A DNA stretch of 59,552 bases from Alteromonas sp. KUL106 (GTDB taxonomy: Bacteria; Pseudomonadota; Gammaproteobacteria; Enterobacterales; Alteromonadaceae). Position numbers and translations under genes: made by a program. Position 1 is the stretch's first letter; each line of letters begins with the position of its first letter. Positions 9,079-17,556 of the stretch are shown in pieces. The stretch lies in the NCBI RefSeq assembly GCF_009811415.1, contig NZ_BLIG01000034.1, positions 1 to 59,552 on the forward strand, given 5' to 3'. Under the pieces are notes generated by a model. That model did not search any database and was not told the origin of the DNA. It worked only from the letters and a program-made list of their open reading frames with translations.

Positions 9079-9654
9079 ATGCCCAAGGCTAGTGAAATTA
9101 AAAAGAATAACACCGTGGTATTTGACGGAAAAACCTGCATTGTTCGCGATATTGAACGCTCTGTTCCGCAAGGACGTGCAGGTGGCAGTATTTATCGCAT
9201 GCGTATGTACGACGTGGTAACAGGTGCAAAATACGACGAGACATTCAAAGACTCAGATACATTGGATATGGCAGACCTTACCCGTCGTCCAGCAATGTTT
9301 TCTTACATTGACGGCGATGAGTACGTATTTATGGATAAGGAAGACTACACGCCCTATCACCTCAATAAAGGCAGCATAGAAAACGAGGCCTTATTTATTA
9401 ATGAAGAAACCGACGGAATTCAGGTTGTTATTGTAAGCGAAGTACCTGTAGCGCTTGACCTGCCTATGAGTGTTGAGCTTGAAGTGGTTGAAACCGACCC
9501 TTCAATTAAAGGCGCGTCTGCAACATCACGTACAAAACCGGCCACACTTTCAACGGGATTAGTCGTACAAGTACCTGAGTACATCAGCACGGGTGAATGG
9601 ATCAAGGTCAACACCGAAGAACGCAAATTCCAAAGCAGAGCCGATAAGCACTAA
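9079..9654 (+). CDS. efpL: Elongation factor P-like protein EfpL (YeiP)
   Basis: EF-P paralogue of 191 residues that binds the ribosome and relieves stalling at difficult peptide motifs. The three-domain EF-P architecture is visible: KOW-like N domain, middle OB domain and C-terminal OB domain ending in [10 protein letters not shown]. In place of the modified lysine of EF-P, the loop reads PQGRAGG with R33 at the tip, which is the YeiP/EfpL hallmark. ATG 9079 follows AGGAAG. It is monocistronic by appearance: flanked by repeat copy A upstream and repeat fragment C plus a terminator downstream. Confidence 0.92.
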   Translation: MPKASEIKKNNTVVFDGKTCIVRDIERSVPQGRAGGSIYRMRMYDVVTGAKYDETFKDSDTLDMADLTRRPAMFSYIDGDEYVFMDKEDYTPYHLNKGSIENEALFINEETDGIQVVIVSEVPVALDLPMSVELEVVETDPSIKGASATSRTKPATLSTGLVVQVPEYISTGEWIKVNTEERKFQSRADKH

Positions 9655-9686
9655 GCTTATTGAAACAGATTAGTTCGCTAGCCTGT

Positions 9687-9720
9687 CGCTGAATGGGTAA
9701 TTATCTATGCGGACTGGTAT
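9687..9720. repeat. MITE-like repeat, terminal fragment C
   Basis: Reads GCTGAATGGGTAATTATC and TATGCGGACTGGTAT, matching the right end of copy B (59033-59067). Only one end of the element remains. It lies between the efpL stop codon and the terminator. Confidence 0.75.
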
Positions 9721-9733
9721 TACTAAGAATAAA

Positions 9734-9756
9734 AAAGGGTTCGCTTTGAACCCTTT
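9734..9756. terminator. Bidirectional terminator between efpL and fructokinase
   Basis: Perfect 9-bp stem AAAGGGTTC/GAACCCTTT with a five-base loop, an A-run before and a T-rich stretch after. It sits between two convergent genes and can serve both. Confidence 0.85.
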
Positions 9757-9785
9757 CTTAATTTTGCTAAAGCCAAGCAGCTCGC

Positions 9786-10754
9786 TTATTTAGCGATATG
9801 TTCCTGAGTAGGTAGCGCACTGAATGCACCGTATTGCGTGACTGTGTACGCACCACAACGAATAGCAAACTCAGTGGCTTCACTTACATTCTCAAAGTTT
9901 TCTGCCCACGCATCGAACTCATCGGCATTTTTCACCTTGGTTGAAAGGAAATAAAGGAAGCCGCCAATGAAAGAATCGCCCGCTGCTGTGGTGTCTTTCA
10001 CATCCATTTTGGGTGATGCTAATGTGCCGCTAAACGACTGAGTGATGTAGTGAATTGGCTCGCCGCCATCGGTAACCAGTACGACTTTCACACCGCTGTC
10101 TAACCACTGCTGTACTTTTGTATCAGCGTTTTCTTCGCCATAAAGCTCAGCAAGTTCTTCACGGCTCGCTTTTAAAATAGAGACTTTCTTCGCCGCTTCG
10201 TCAATGCGTGCTGGTGCGTTGGCAGTATCGTCCCAAAACGCCGGGCGATAGTTGATGTCTAAGCACACCATCATACCGTTTGCCTTCGCCTTATTTAGAA
10301 TAAACTCGGTGCCAGGAATAAGTTCAGGGCCAGAAATAGAGCCAGAGCAGAAATGAAGAACCGTATTTTTGTCACAATCGATGGTAGACAAATCTTGCTC
10401 TGAAATGTGCTTATGTGCGGCATTATCGACATAAAAGTCAAAAGAGCGCTCGCCATCTTCATCTAAATTTACAAAAGCTAAAGCAGTATTGCCTTCTTGT
10501 GTTGTCCACACAAAGTCGGTGTTTACTTTATAGTGCTCCAACATTTCTTTTAGAAATGCACCAAAAGTGTCATCGCCTACCTTTGACACCATCGCACTCT
10601 CGCCACCTAATTGAGCTACGGCAACAGCAACATTTGCAGGCGCCCCACCCGCGTAGGGCTGAAATGGTTTCATTGCTGGTATGTTGCCATCTCTGGGCGC
10701 TGCGCCTTGGCTTAGCATATCGATAAGCACTTCACCTAAACATAAAATTTTCAT
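9786..10754 (-). CDS. PfkB-family carbohydrate kinase, probable fructokinase
   Basis: Ribokinase/PfkB-family sugar kinase of 322 residues, predicted to phosphorylate fructose or a related hexose with ATP. The N-terminal signature GGAPANVAVAVAQLGG starts near residue 36. The C-terminal signature DTTAAGDSFIGGFL carries the catalytic Asp. The start chosen is ATG 10754, preceded by GAGG five bases upstream; a longer frame to 10772 lacks support. Its divergent neighbour is a ROK-type regulator, and two inverted repeats in the spacer look like operators. No sugar transporter is adjacent, so the substrate is inferred from resemblance to fructokinases only. Confidence 0.85.
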   Translation of the reverse strand: MKILCLGEVLIDMLSQGAAPRDGNIPAMKPFQPYAGGAPANVAVAVAQLGGESAMVSKVGDDTFGAFLKEMLEHYKVNTDFVWTTQEGNTALAFVNLDEDGERSFDFYVDNAAHKHISEQDLSTIDCDKNTVLHFCSGSISGPELIPGTEFILNKAKANGMMVCLDINYRPAFWDDTANAPARIDEAAKKVSILKASREELAELYGEENADTKVQQWLDSGVKVVLVTDGGEPIHYITQSFSGTLASPKMDVKDTTAAGDSFIGGFLYFLSTKVKNADEFDAWAENFENVSEATEFAIRCGAYTVTQYGAFSALPTQEHIAK

Positions 10755-10813
10755 ACCAGCCTCGCTTAACAAAGTTCAAAAGAGATGTTATTGCTTGTGC
10801 AAATAACACAAGG

Positions 10814-10828
10814 TTAACGAATCGTTAA
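10814..10828. promoter_or_regulatory. Operator-like palindrome upstream of fructokinase
   Basis: Perfect inverted repeat TTAACGA-A-TCGTTAA, 60 bp upstream of the kinase start codon in the divergent spacer. It is a candidate binding site for the ROK regulator encoded at 11039. Confidence 0.45.
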
Positions 10829-10861
10829 ATAATTGGGGCATAGTATTGTCGAAAGATGCAT

Positions 10862-10884
10862 TTAAATCAACCTAATTGATTTAA
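10862..10884. promoter_or_regulatory. Second inverted repeat in the kinase/ROK spacer
   Basis: TTAAATCAA, five bases, TTGATTTAA: perfect 9-bp arms. It is AT-rich and differs in sequence from the palindrome at 10814, so either a second operator or a promoter-associated symmetry. Confidence 0.35.
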
Positions 10885-11038
10885 CATTTTTCAAAAGAAT
10901 TGTAGGATATGTCTACATCGTTTTAGATTTAGAAAAAAATCTATTTCTGAACAACAAGCTACATTGATTCTTAAATTTGATACACGGCTGGCTTGTCATT
11001 AAACTCTAGTTTCTTTTAATGGATAGATTGTAAGTACA

Positions 11039-12205
11039 TTGAATATTGAACCGGCTTTACACCTGCCATCCCAAAAAACGCCTTTACTCCTTGATGATCG
11101 GTCAACGAACGAACGAGATATCCTCACACTCATTCGCCGGCGTATCGCCTTACCCAAGGCTGAAATCGCTCAACTGACGGGTTTGTCGGCACAGTCCGCT
11201 ACTGTCATCATAAAAAAGCTAGAGGCCGATGGTTTGGTCAAACGCTTAGAGCCGATTAAAGGCGGTGTAGGACAGCCAAAAGTTCCATTCGGGCTCAATG
11301 CAAATGGTGCATTTGGCATCGGATTGAAAGTGGGACGCCGCAGCTTCGATATGACGCTTATTGACTTAAAGGGCAATGTCAAAGCGACACTCCACGAAAA
11401 GTCTGACTACCCTACTGTGAGCAATTTATTGAATTTTGCAAAGCGAGCTTTCAATGTTCTCATGAAAAATCTTAATACCTCTCAACAAAGCCTAGTGAGA
11501 GGGTTAGGCGTGGCTATGCCATTTGAGATTTGGAGCTGGGCTGAAGAAGCGGGTGCTCCGAAAGAAGTATTAGAAGAGTGGAAAGAGTTTGATCCTCAAA
11601 ACGCTCTTGAACAGCGCTTAAACTTACCGGTATTCATAAAAAATGACGCGGGCGCGGCATGCAGCGCGGAAATGTCTTTCGGCAACCCGCAACGCTACGA
11701 GAGTTTTTTATATATTTTCGTAGGTACTTTTTTAGGTGGTGGGCTGGTATTAGATAACCAACTGGTAAATGGAAAAACCGGCAATGCTGGCGCCATAGGC
11801 TCTTTGCCATTTGGCAGCGATCAGCGCCAGCTAATTACCCAATCTTCGCTCTATTTACTAGAGCGGGCACTCACTGACGCAGGACAAAACGGCAAACATA
11901 TTTATGAATCGCCATCGCACTGGTCTTGCGACAAGCAGGTGATAGATAACTGGGTAAATGACACTGCCAAAGGTTTAGCATTTGCGACACAATGCGCAAT
12001 GAGTTTATTGGATTTAGACGGCGTAATTATTGATGGTGCGATGCCTGACGACGTCAAACATTCACTTGTTGAGCGAACTCAAAAGGCAATGCAGGGTTTG
12101 GATATGCGAGGCCTTACAGAGATAGGGCTAAGCGCAGGTGTTGTCGGCAGAAAAGCGCAATCTATAGGAAGTGCACATTTAGCGCTACAAGCTAATTATT
12201 TCTAA
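11039..12205 (+). CDS. ROK-family transcriptional regulator
   Basis: ROK-family repressor of 388 residues. It has an N-terminal winged helix-turn-helix (about 22-75: RDILTLIRR, KAEIAQLTGLSAQSATVIIK, LEADGLV) followed by a sugar-kinase-like ROK domain with GLGVAMPFEIW and the segment GTFLGGGLVLDNQLVNGKTG. Such proteins bind DNA and respond to sugars or sugar phosphates. The start is TTG 11039 with a weak ribosome site; no better ATG precedes the HTH. It is divergent from the fructokinase gene, which it probably controls together with itself. The usual ROK zinc-binding cysteine cluster is not evident. Confidence 0.85.
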   Translation: MNIEPALHLPSQKTPLLLDDRSTNERDILTLIRRRIALPKAEIAQLTGLSAQSATVIIKKLEADGLVKRLEPIKGGVGQPKVPFGLNANGAFGIGLKVGRRSFDMTLIDLKGNVKATLHEKSDYPTVSNLLNFAKRAFNVLMKNLNTSQQSLVRGLGVAMPFEIWSWAEEAGAPKEVLEEWKEFDPQNALEQRLNLPVFIKNDAGAACSAEMSFGNPQRYESFLYIFVGTFLGGGLVLDNQLVNGKTGNAGAIGSLPFGSDQRQLITQSSLYLLERALTDAGQNGKHIYESPSHWSCDKQVIDNWVNDTAKGLAFATQCAMSLLDLDGVIIDGAMPDDVKHSLVERTQKAMQGLDMRGLTEIGLSAGVVGRKAQSIGSAHLALQANYF

Positions 12206-12241
12206 CCGCCTAATATCGTAAAAACTTTGGTGGCAAGCAGT

Positions 12242-12371
12242 ATGAAACAACATCGACGCGACATTCTCATTTTAGATGGCGGCAGGAGCCAGTATTGTTG
12301 GAGGCTGTTGCGGCATAGGCCCTGAACATATTAAAGCCATTAATGATGCCGTTAACGAGGAACAAGAGTAA
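12242..12371 (+). pseudogene. Homocysteine S-methyltransferase remnant
   Basis: The first 14 codons read MKQHRRDILILDGG, the usual start of a homocysteine S-methyltransferase. Then the frame shifts and the remainder reads GASIVGGCCGIGPEHIKAIN to a TAA at 12369. GGCCG is the zinc-binding C-terminal motif of that family. About 250-270 codons between the two ends are missing, so the gene has been gutted by an internal deletion that joined N- and C-terminal codons out of frame. The remnant is in the same direction as the ROK gene 36 bp upstream. Confidence 0.7.
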
Positions 12372-12492
12372 CGCCCGCGAAGAGCGTTGGTATTATTGGG
12401 CAATGTCCCACGCCTTTGAATTAACCGCCAAACAAGTTACTTACGTCGGCATAATAATGACTTAAACAAATTCGTAAGCATTATTTCAAGTG

Positions 12493-13152
12493 CTATTTCG
12501 TGACCACGTTCTTGGCGCCCTTAAGTAGCGCCTCTTTATCAATTTTATTCGGGACTTCCACACCACGTCGTGCTGCGGGCCTCGCTTCAATATTGTTCTT
12601 CCAACGAATGAGATTGTCCAAGCCTTCAATGCTAACGCCAGACCATTCGTAAGTGCGCACCCAACACCAGTTAGCCATATCTGCAATACTGTAGTCATCG
12701 ACCAAATATTCGTGATTTTCTAACCTCCCATCCAGCACGGTGAACAGGCGCCGCACTTCGTTTTGGTAGCGAGCTATCGCTACTGGGATCTTTTCCTCTA
12801 GGTACCGATGAAACACGTTGGCTTGGCCCATCATGGGGCCTATACCACCCATCTGAAACATTAGCCACTGAATGACCTGGCTTTTTCGTTTAGCATCGCT
12901 AGGCAGAAACATACCGCTCTTCTCAGCGAGATAAATCATGATAGCGCCAGACTCAAAAACAACGTGACCGTCGGCTTCTCTATCAACAATAACAGGGATA
13001 CGGCCGTTCGGGTTCATTGCCAAAAATTCAGGGGTCTTCTGCTCGCCCTTCATTAAGTTGACTGCATGGGCTGTATATTCTAAGCCCATTTCTTCCAACG
13101 CTACCGACGCCTTCCAGCCATTGGGTGTTGCCGCTGTATATAAATCTATCAT
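12493..13152 (-). CDS. Glutathione S-transferase, Nu-class (YfcG-like)
   Basis: GST-fold protein of 219 residues. The thioredoxin-like N domain opens with [12 protein letters not shown], which closely follows the YfcG/YghU disulfide-bond oxidoreductase pattern, and has the cis-proline turn NGRIPVIVD and glutathione contact [12 protein letters not shown]. The all-helical C domain contains [12 protein letters not shown]. Probable activity is glutathione-dependent disulfide reduction. Its ATG overlaps the TGA of the upstream GST gene (ATGA), so the two are translationally coupled. Confidence 0.85.
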   Translation of the reverse strand: MIDLYTAATPNGWKASVALEEMGLEYTAHAVNLMKGEQKTPEFLAMNPNGRIPVIVDREADGHVVFESGAIMIYLAEKSGMFLPSDAKRKSQVIQWLMFQMGGIGPMMGQANVFHRYLEEKIPVAIARYQNEVRRLFTVLDGRLENHEYLVDDYSIADMANWCWVRTYEWSGVSIEGLDNLIRWKNNIEARPAARRGVEVPNKIDKEALLKGAKNVVTK

Positions 13153-13760
13153 CAGGCTTTTGCACTCGCTCTGTTACTGACTGCCTCATACCAGCGTGCT
13201 AAGTTAACATGCTCTTCGGACATGCGAATGTTAACAACACGCGCAAAATCCATAGCGCATAACGCAGTTATGTCTGCAATAGAAAAAGCATCTCCGGCTA
13301 TGTATTCTTTCACACCAAGTCGGCGCTCAAGTATGTTGAGATACTTAGACGCATTAATGCCGGCTTCTTTGCCATATTCAGGAACGGGCGTCATACGATC
13401 TTTAAAGTACCCTGTCGTATGTTGAAAGCACATGCCAACTTGCATCATGAACGCAAGCTCTACTTGTCGCTGCCACATCGATATCGTCGCTTTTTCAATA
13501 GGGGTAGTGCCCATTAGTGGCGGCTCTGGTTGCAACGCTTCAAAGTAAGTGCAAATAGCATCGGTTTCGGCAATACACGTGCCGTCATCAAGTTCTAAGA
13601 TAGGAATTTTTCCTAACGGGTTTTTAGCACGCATTTCTGCACTTAAGTTCTCCCCTTTTTGAATGTCGACTTGAATATAGTCAACATCAATGCCCTTCTC
13701 GGCTAAAAACATGCGTACTCGGCGTGGGTTAGGCGCGGTCTTCGTTTCGTAGATTTTCAT
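13152..13760 (-). CDS. Glutathione S-transferase family protein
   Basis: Second GST-fold protein, 202 residues from ATG 13760 ([20 protein letters not shown]). The N domain shows [21 protein letters not shown]; the C domain shows [12 protein letters not shown]. It differs in sequence from its downstream partner, so this is not a recent duplication. The frame is open upstream to 13877, but the longer N-terminus is not GST-like and ATG 13760 fits the fold. Likely a detoxification or redox enzyme; the substrate cannot be told. Confidence 0.83.
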   Translation of the reverse strand: MKIYETKTAPNPRRVRMFLAEKGIDVDYIQVDIQKGENLSAEMRAKNPLGKIPILELDDGTCIAETDAICTYFEALQPEPPLMGTTPIEKATISMWQRQVELAFMMQVGMCFQHTTGYFKDRMTPVPEYGKEAGINASKYLNILERRLGVKEYIAGDAFSIADITALCAMDFARVVNIRMSEEHVNLARWYEAVSNRASAKA

Positions 13761-13970
13761 AGTGATATAATCAGCCTCGCGAAAAAACGGTGGAAATTTC
13801 GATGGAAATAAACGTAGAAACAACAGTGTAAAGTCAGGAACAAAAGCTAGATTAATAATAGTCCCACACGCTTTCAAATCACTTCGTATAGCGGTGGTAC
13901 TATTCAGCGCTTTTATGGTCCTACCATATGGTTGTCCGTTTAATACGACGTATTAAACATACTCACGTTG

Positions 13971-14948
13971 TCAACGGCCGGTGAGAACGTGAAGACGTTT
14001 AACTTCGTTGGCGGTGAAATGCTGCTCTTGATACGCTAACAGCGCCTGTTCAATTGCAGCGTGTGACAGCCCTTGTTGGATTAGCTCGTCTCTGAAGCGC
14101 TTGTATTTTTCTACGTTTTCCTGCCACTGAGCTTGTTGCTCCCACGTTTTGGAAAAGCGCTCTGCCACTTCTGGGCCAAATTCCGCGGCTACAGCATTGA
14201 AGCGGTCATTGATATTATTATGCGTCTGCTTGATTTCATTGATGCGTTGCATATTTAACGTTGGTTGAAACGCTTCGCGTTCAGTCCGCCCTGCAGCCTT
14301 AATCGATTCCATGATCAGGCTTTTTCTCTCTTCTCTAGAGAGTGCGCTTTCCTGAGCAATGTTTAATCGTTCCAGCGCAGCCTCGTCGACTTGTGCCTCT
14401 CGACTGAATAAGTAGTGATATTCGTTGTCGGTGAAATATTTACGCCTTATTTGCTCTCGCTCATCTAGCTTGTAAGTGATATCTCGTAAACTGTGCGTGG
14501 ACAGTTCGACCTCTAACTCGCCAGTTGATAACGCCACTTTATAATCAACGTATCGAGAAAATAAGTCTGCTGCCATAACGTGAGAATCGCCAGCATATAT
14601 GGTTTTTGCATGCGTTGCATAGGCAAGCTTAACGACCTCAGGTTGTTCAGAAGTACGTTCAAATATAAAGCGGTCGAAGATGTCTTTAGTGGAGTAGTTC
14701 AATATAAAAACGTCTAAACCGGTGCCGGCTAGGTCGGCGATGCTTTGAGCGCTATTCGGGCTTTCATTACGTTTTGTGTACGCCCGCTGACCGTCGAATT
14801 TGCTTTTTTCCTGAAGGTTATTGTTCACGTTCTGGACAGGCACGTCGGCTTCAAGCACCCTTGTGTCGTCGTTCACATGCAACTTAAAAGAAATACTTAA
14901 AACAAGGAGGACGAAAAGCCCTCCTAGCAGTTTAACGCGCCAGTGCAA
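13971..14948 (-). CDS. lifO: Lipase-specific foldase (lipase chaperone)
   Basis: Membrane-anchored periplasmic foldase for a secreted class I lipase, 325 residues. It has an N-terminal membrane anchor (about 5-22), a variable proline-poor linker, then a long helical domain rich in charged residues (170-310), as expected for Lif proteins. It lies 15 bp downstream of the lipase gene in the same operon. The family signature RxxFDY(F/C)LSA is only partly kept: the segment reads KDIFDRFIFE. It may be a diverged subfamily. The pairing with the lipase makes the assignment solid. Confidence 0.85.
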   Translation of the reverse strand: MHWRVKLLGGLFVLLVLSISFKLHVNDDTRVLEADVPVQNVNNNLQEKSKFDGQRAYTKRNESPNSAQSIADLAGTGLDVFILNYSTKDIFDRFIFERTSEQPEVVKLAYATHAKTIYAGDSHVMAADLFSRYVDYKVALSTGELEVELSTHSLRDITYKLDEREQIRRKYFTDNEYHYLFSREAQVDEAALERLNIAQESALSREERKSLIMESIKAAGRTEREAFQPTLNMQRINEIKQTHNNINDRFNAVAAEFGPEVAERFSKTWEQQAQWQENVEKYKRFRDELIQQGLSHAAIEQALLAYQEQHFTANEVKRLHVLTGR

Positions 14949-14963
14949 TGTAACTAACCCCCT

Positions 14964-15938
14964 CTAAAGGCCGAGGCCTTTGAGCCTGTTCGCCTGGCGA
15001 ACAAACACGTCTACAGGGTTGGTTTCAAACCAATGAGTTATGCCAAAGCTCTGATTAACTTCATCGAGATGGTTCATTTTATAGTTGTCTTTAAGCACCT
15101 TACCTAAATGTGAGCTACACGTTGATACCAGCCCGTCGTTTGGCTCTTTAAACGCAGTGCCAGTGATGGCTAAAAAGGGATCGACAACATCAAGCGCATT
15201 GGTAAAAGTTTGTCCTCCACTCCATGAAAAATAGTAAACGCCATTTTCAGCGAGCATCTTTCCGTCGTTACGACAGTATGCTGTGGGCATTCCCTCTGGA
15301 TATTTTTTATTAAAGGCCACTGAACCCGCCGTTGAAAGCGAGTTCAAGGCAGCGATCGAGTCGGTAGGCTTATCTCTTGGATCTGAACCTGAAGCAATTT
15401 CGATAATGTTGGCAAATGCATCAACAACCAGGCCCGTCGCACCTTCACCGACAGAGCCTTCTGAAAAAGCGTCCCGTAGTTGGTCCGCTACCTTGCTTCC
15501 CCAATTTACCCCTGCCACTGAGCTTACCGACGCAACTTTTTCTGGCGCAACACTGGCAGCATATCGGGCAGTTGGTCCACCGTGACTATGACCGATTAAG
15601 TTTACTTTTTCAGCTCCCGACAATGCCAAAACTTCATCGATGTAAGCAAGAAGCTGTTCGCCGCGCACTTCCGTGGAGTTAGCAGGTGAAACTTCTGCGA
15701 TATACACGACAGCACCATTTCTACTGAGTTTATGCGGCACTTTATAAAAGTAATCCACAAACAGAATGTCCTCAAAACCAAATAGGCCATGAACAAGTAC
15801 AATCGGGTGCTTAGTTTTCGCGTAGGTGCTTGCATGTGCATGTCCTGAAAAGCCAAAGGCTAAGCAGAACAAGGTAAGTATAGCCACGAGCGTGCGCTTT
15901 CTTATTTGCATTAACAGTGTGTTATTACTTGGTGTCAT
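14964..15938 (-). CDS. Secreted triacylglycerol lipase (class I)
   Basis: Alpha/beta-hydrolase lipase of 324 residues, secreted through Sec and type II secretion in related bacteria. It has a signal peptide (about 12-37, cleavage after HAHA), an oxyanion motif HGLFG at 50-54, a nucleophile elbow GHSHGG (S118), Asp in EPNDGLVS, and catalytic His in MNHLDEV. Two cysteines (AYC, STC) match the conserved disulfide of subfamilies I.1/I.2. Met10 (MQIRKRT) is an alternative start nearer the signal sequence. The foldase gene follows immediately. A fatty-acid-regulator-like inverted repeat lies 30 bp upstream. Confidence 0.9.
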   Translation of the reverse strand: MTPSNNTLLMQIRKRTLVAILTLFCLAFGFSGHAHASTYAKTKHPIVLVHGLFGFEDILFVDYFYKVPHKLSRNGAVVYIAEVSPANSTEVRGEQLLAYIDEVLALSGAEKVNLIGHSHGGPTARYAASVAPEKVASVSSVAGVNWGSKVADQLRDAFSEGSVGEGATGLVVDAFANIIEIASGSDPRDKPTDSIAALNSLSTAGSVAFNKKYPEGMPTAYCRNDGKMLAENGVYYFSWSGGQTFTNALDVVDPFLAITGTAFKEPNDGLVSTCSSHLGKVLKDNYKMNHLDEVNQSFGITHWFETNPVDVFVRQANRLKGLGL

Positions 15939-15969
15939 CGAGTGTGCCCCATAATTATGGTAAAAATCT

Positions 15970-15986
15970 GGTCTGTGGTCAGACCT
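15970..15986. promoter_or_regulatory. FadR-like inverted repeat upstream of lipase
   Basis: GGTCTG-TGGT-CAGACC, 32 bp upstream of the lipase start. The stretch TGGTCAGACCT differs by one base from the core TGGTCNGACCA of FadR operators. The match is short and by eye only. Confidence 0.3.
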
Positions 15987-16188
15987 TTGTTATAATTATG
16001 TAAACACAATGTGAAGATCAAGTATTCATTCTAAGTTTTAATGCATCGCCTCCATGAATCAGCGTCATCATTAGGGTGTATAGGTATATAATAGTCATTA
16101 AATTCAGTACGCTAGCAGTGAAAAAAGGGTATGCAGCTATATACCATTCACTGTTTTCATACAAAACATAAGCATTACTTATAGCTTG

Positions 16189-16941
16189 CTATTTTGCTTT
16201 GGAATACGCTTGTATGAAGTTTACGGCGAGACTCGATGTCGTTAACCATTCACCTCTCAATGGTTTTAATTTCATTCCCACTTGATGTTTTAAAGAGAAT
16301 GCTTCGCCAACCCACTGTGTAAGCTCGCTTGGCTTTACAAACTTTCTCCAATCGTGAGTACCTATGGGTAAATACCGCATCACATATTCGGCGCCTACAA
16401 TGGCGATGACAAAGCTTTTTAACGTTCTGTTTAACGTGGCCAATATTAGAAGCCCACCGGGTTTGACCAAGCTCGCACATTCCTCGATGAGTTGCTGTTG
16501 ATTTGGCACGTGCTCTACCACTTCAGCATTGATAACAACGTCATACTGGCGACCCTCTTGAACCACTTCGCTAGAAAGCATGTGTCTGTAATTGACATTC
16601 ACACCATTTTTTTCCGCATGTCGCTTAGCAACTTCCACACTCACCGCACTGGCATCTATACCAGTAACGTGTGCGCCTAATTCTGCCAATGGTTCACTAA
16701 TAAGCCCACCGCCACTGCCAATGTCAATCATTGACAGTGTCGAATAATCCAAGGGCGAGCTCCCCGTTCTGAAATGATTTTCTATCTGCGCTTTTATGAC
16801 TTCCAATCTCGCTCGATTAAATGCTAAAGCGGTTTTATATTTTCCTTTGGGATCCCACCAAGATTCAGCAAGCGCATCAAAACGCGCTATTTCATCCTCA
16901 GAGAAATTATTTCCGCCTGTTTTTTTACTTTTATCGAGCAC
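16189..16941 (-). CDS. ubiG: UbiG-like ubiquinone O-methyltransferase
   Basis: SAM-dependent methyltransferase of 250 residues, best matched to UbiG, which methylates polyphenol intermediates of ubiquinone synthesis at the membrane. Visible are ARFDALAESWWDP near the N-terminus, SAM motif DIGSGGG, GIDAS, EVVEHV, KPGGLL, the UbiG-typical NRTLKSF and GAEYVMRYLPIGTHDWRKF. It departs from the norm in two places: DIGSGGG instead of DIGCGGG, and no LHxxNPxR after the tryptophan pair. It may therefore be a diverged paralogue. It is divergent from the DUF2237 gene and apparently monocistronic. Confidence 0.75.
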   Translation of the reverse strand: MLDKSKKTGGNNFSEDEIARFDALAESWWDPKGKYKTALAFNRARLEVIKAQIENHFRTGSSPLDYSTLSMIDIGSGGGLISEPLAELGAHVTGIDASAVSVEVAKRHAEKNGVNVNYRHMLSSEVVQEGRQYDVVINAEVVEHVPNQQQLIEECASLVKPGGLLILATLNRTLKSFVIAIVGAEYVMRYLPIGTHDWRKFVKPSELTQWVGEAFSLKHQVGMKLKPLRGEWLTTSSLAVNFIQAYSKAK

Positions 16942-17109
16942 GACTTTTTACCTTTCAACGTAATTACATTACAGCTTTGTAGTTGACCCGTAGCGCTTGG
17001 GGTCATAAGGTGAATGCAGTAAGAGCTATGAGTTTTGTGAGATATGCATTCTTATATTTCGACAAAGCGACATTATTGTAGTGATACGTAGTAAGAGAGG
17101 GTTCTGATT

Positions 17110-17469
17110 TTGGCGAACGCAAAAAATGTTTATGGCCGTCCGCTCCAGCTGTGCTGTGGAAATACGGGTTTTACGCGAGAAGGATTTTGTTATGTGCCCG
17201 ATGCAGATGTCGGCAACCACAGCGTTTGTGCCGTCGTCACCGATGAGTTTCTTCAATTTTCATTACGACAAGGCAATGACTTAATCACACCTTGGCCAAG
17301 TATGACGTTTCCCGGCTTGCTTTCTGGCGACAGATGGTGCTTATGCGCTGCACGTTGGTTACAAGCCTATGAAGCTGGAGTAGCGCCTAAAGTTCGTCTT
17401 GAAGCGACTCACCAAAAGGCGCTTGATGTTATCCCGCTATCATTGCTAGAAGAGTACGCGGCGGATTAG
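17110..17469 (+). CDS. DUF2237 family protein
   Basis: Small soluble protein of 119 residues with the DUF2237 pattern: NVYGRPLQLCC, GFTREGFCYV, VCAVVTDEFL, FPGLLSGDRWCLCAARWLQA and a C-terminal SLLEEYA. It is rich in conserved cysteines (about 6). The function of the family is unknown; metal binding is plausible from the cysteines. The start is TTG 17110, preceded by GAGAGG. It stands alone between divergent ubiG-like and convergent aldehyde dehydrogenase genes. Confidence 0.85.
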   Translation: MANAKNVYGRPLQLCCGNTGFTREGFCYVPDADVGNHSVCAVVTDEFLQFSLRQGNDLITPWPSMTFPGLLSGDRWCLCAARWLQAYEAGVAPKVRLEATHQKALDVIPLSLLEEYAAD

Positions 17470-17556
17470 CCGATTAACCACATGCTCTATCCATAAGAGC
17501 GCTGACAATTCGTCGCTATAGGCGTCTATCTACCCGGCTGTCTTATACCAATGCAT

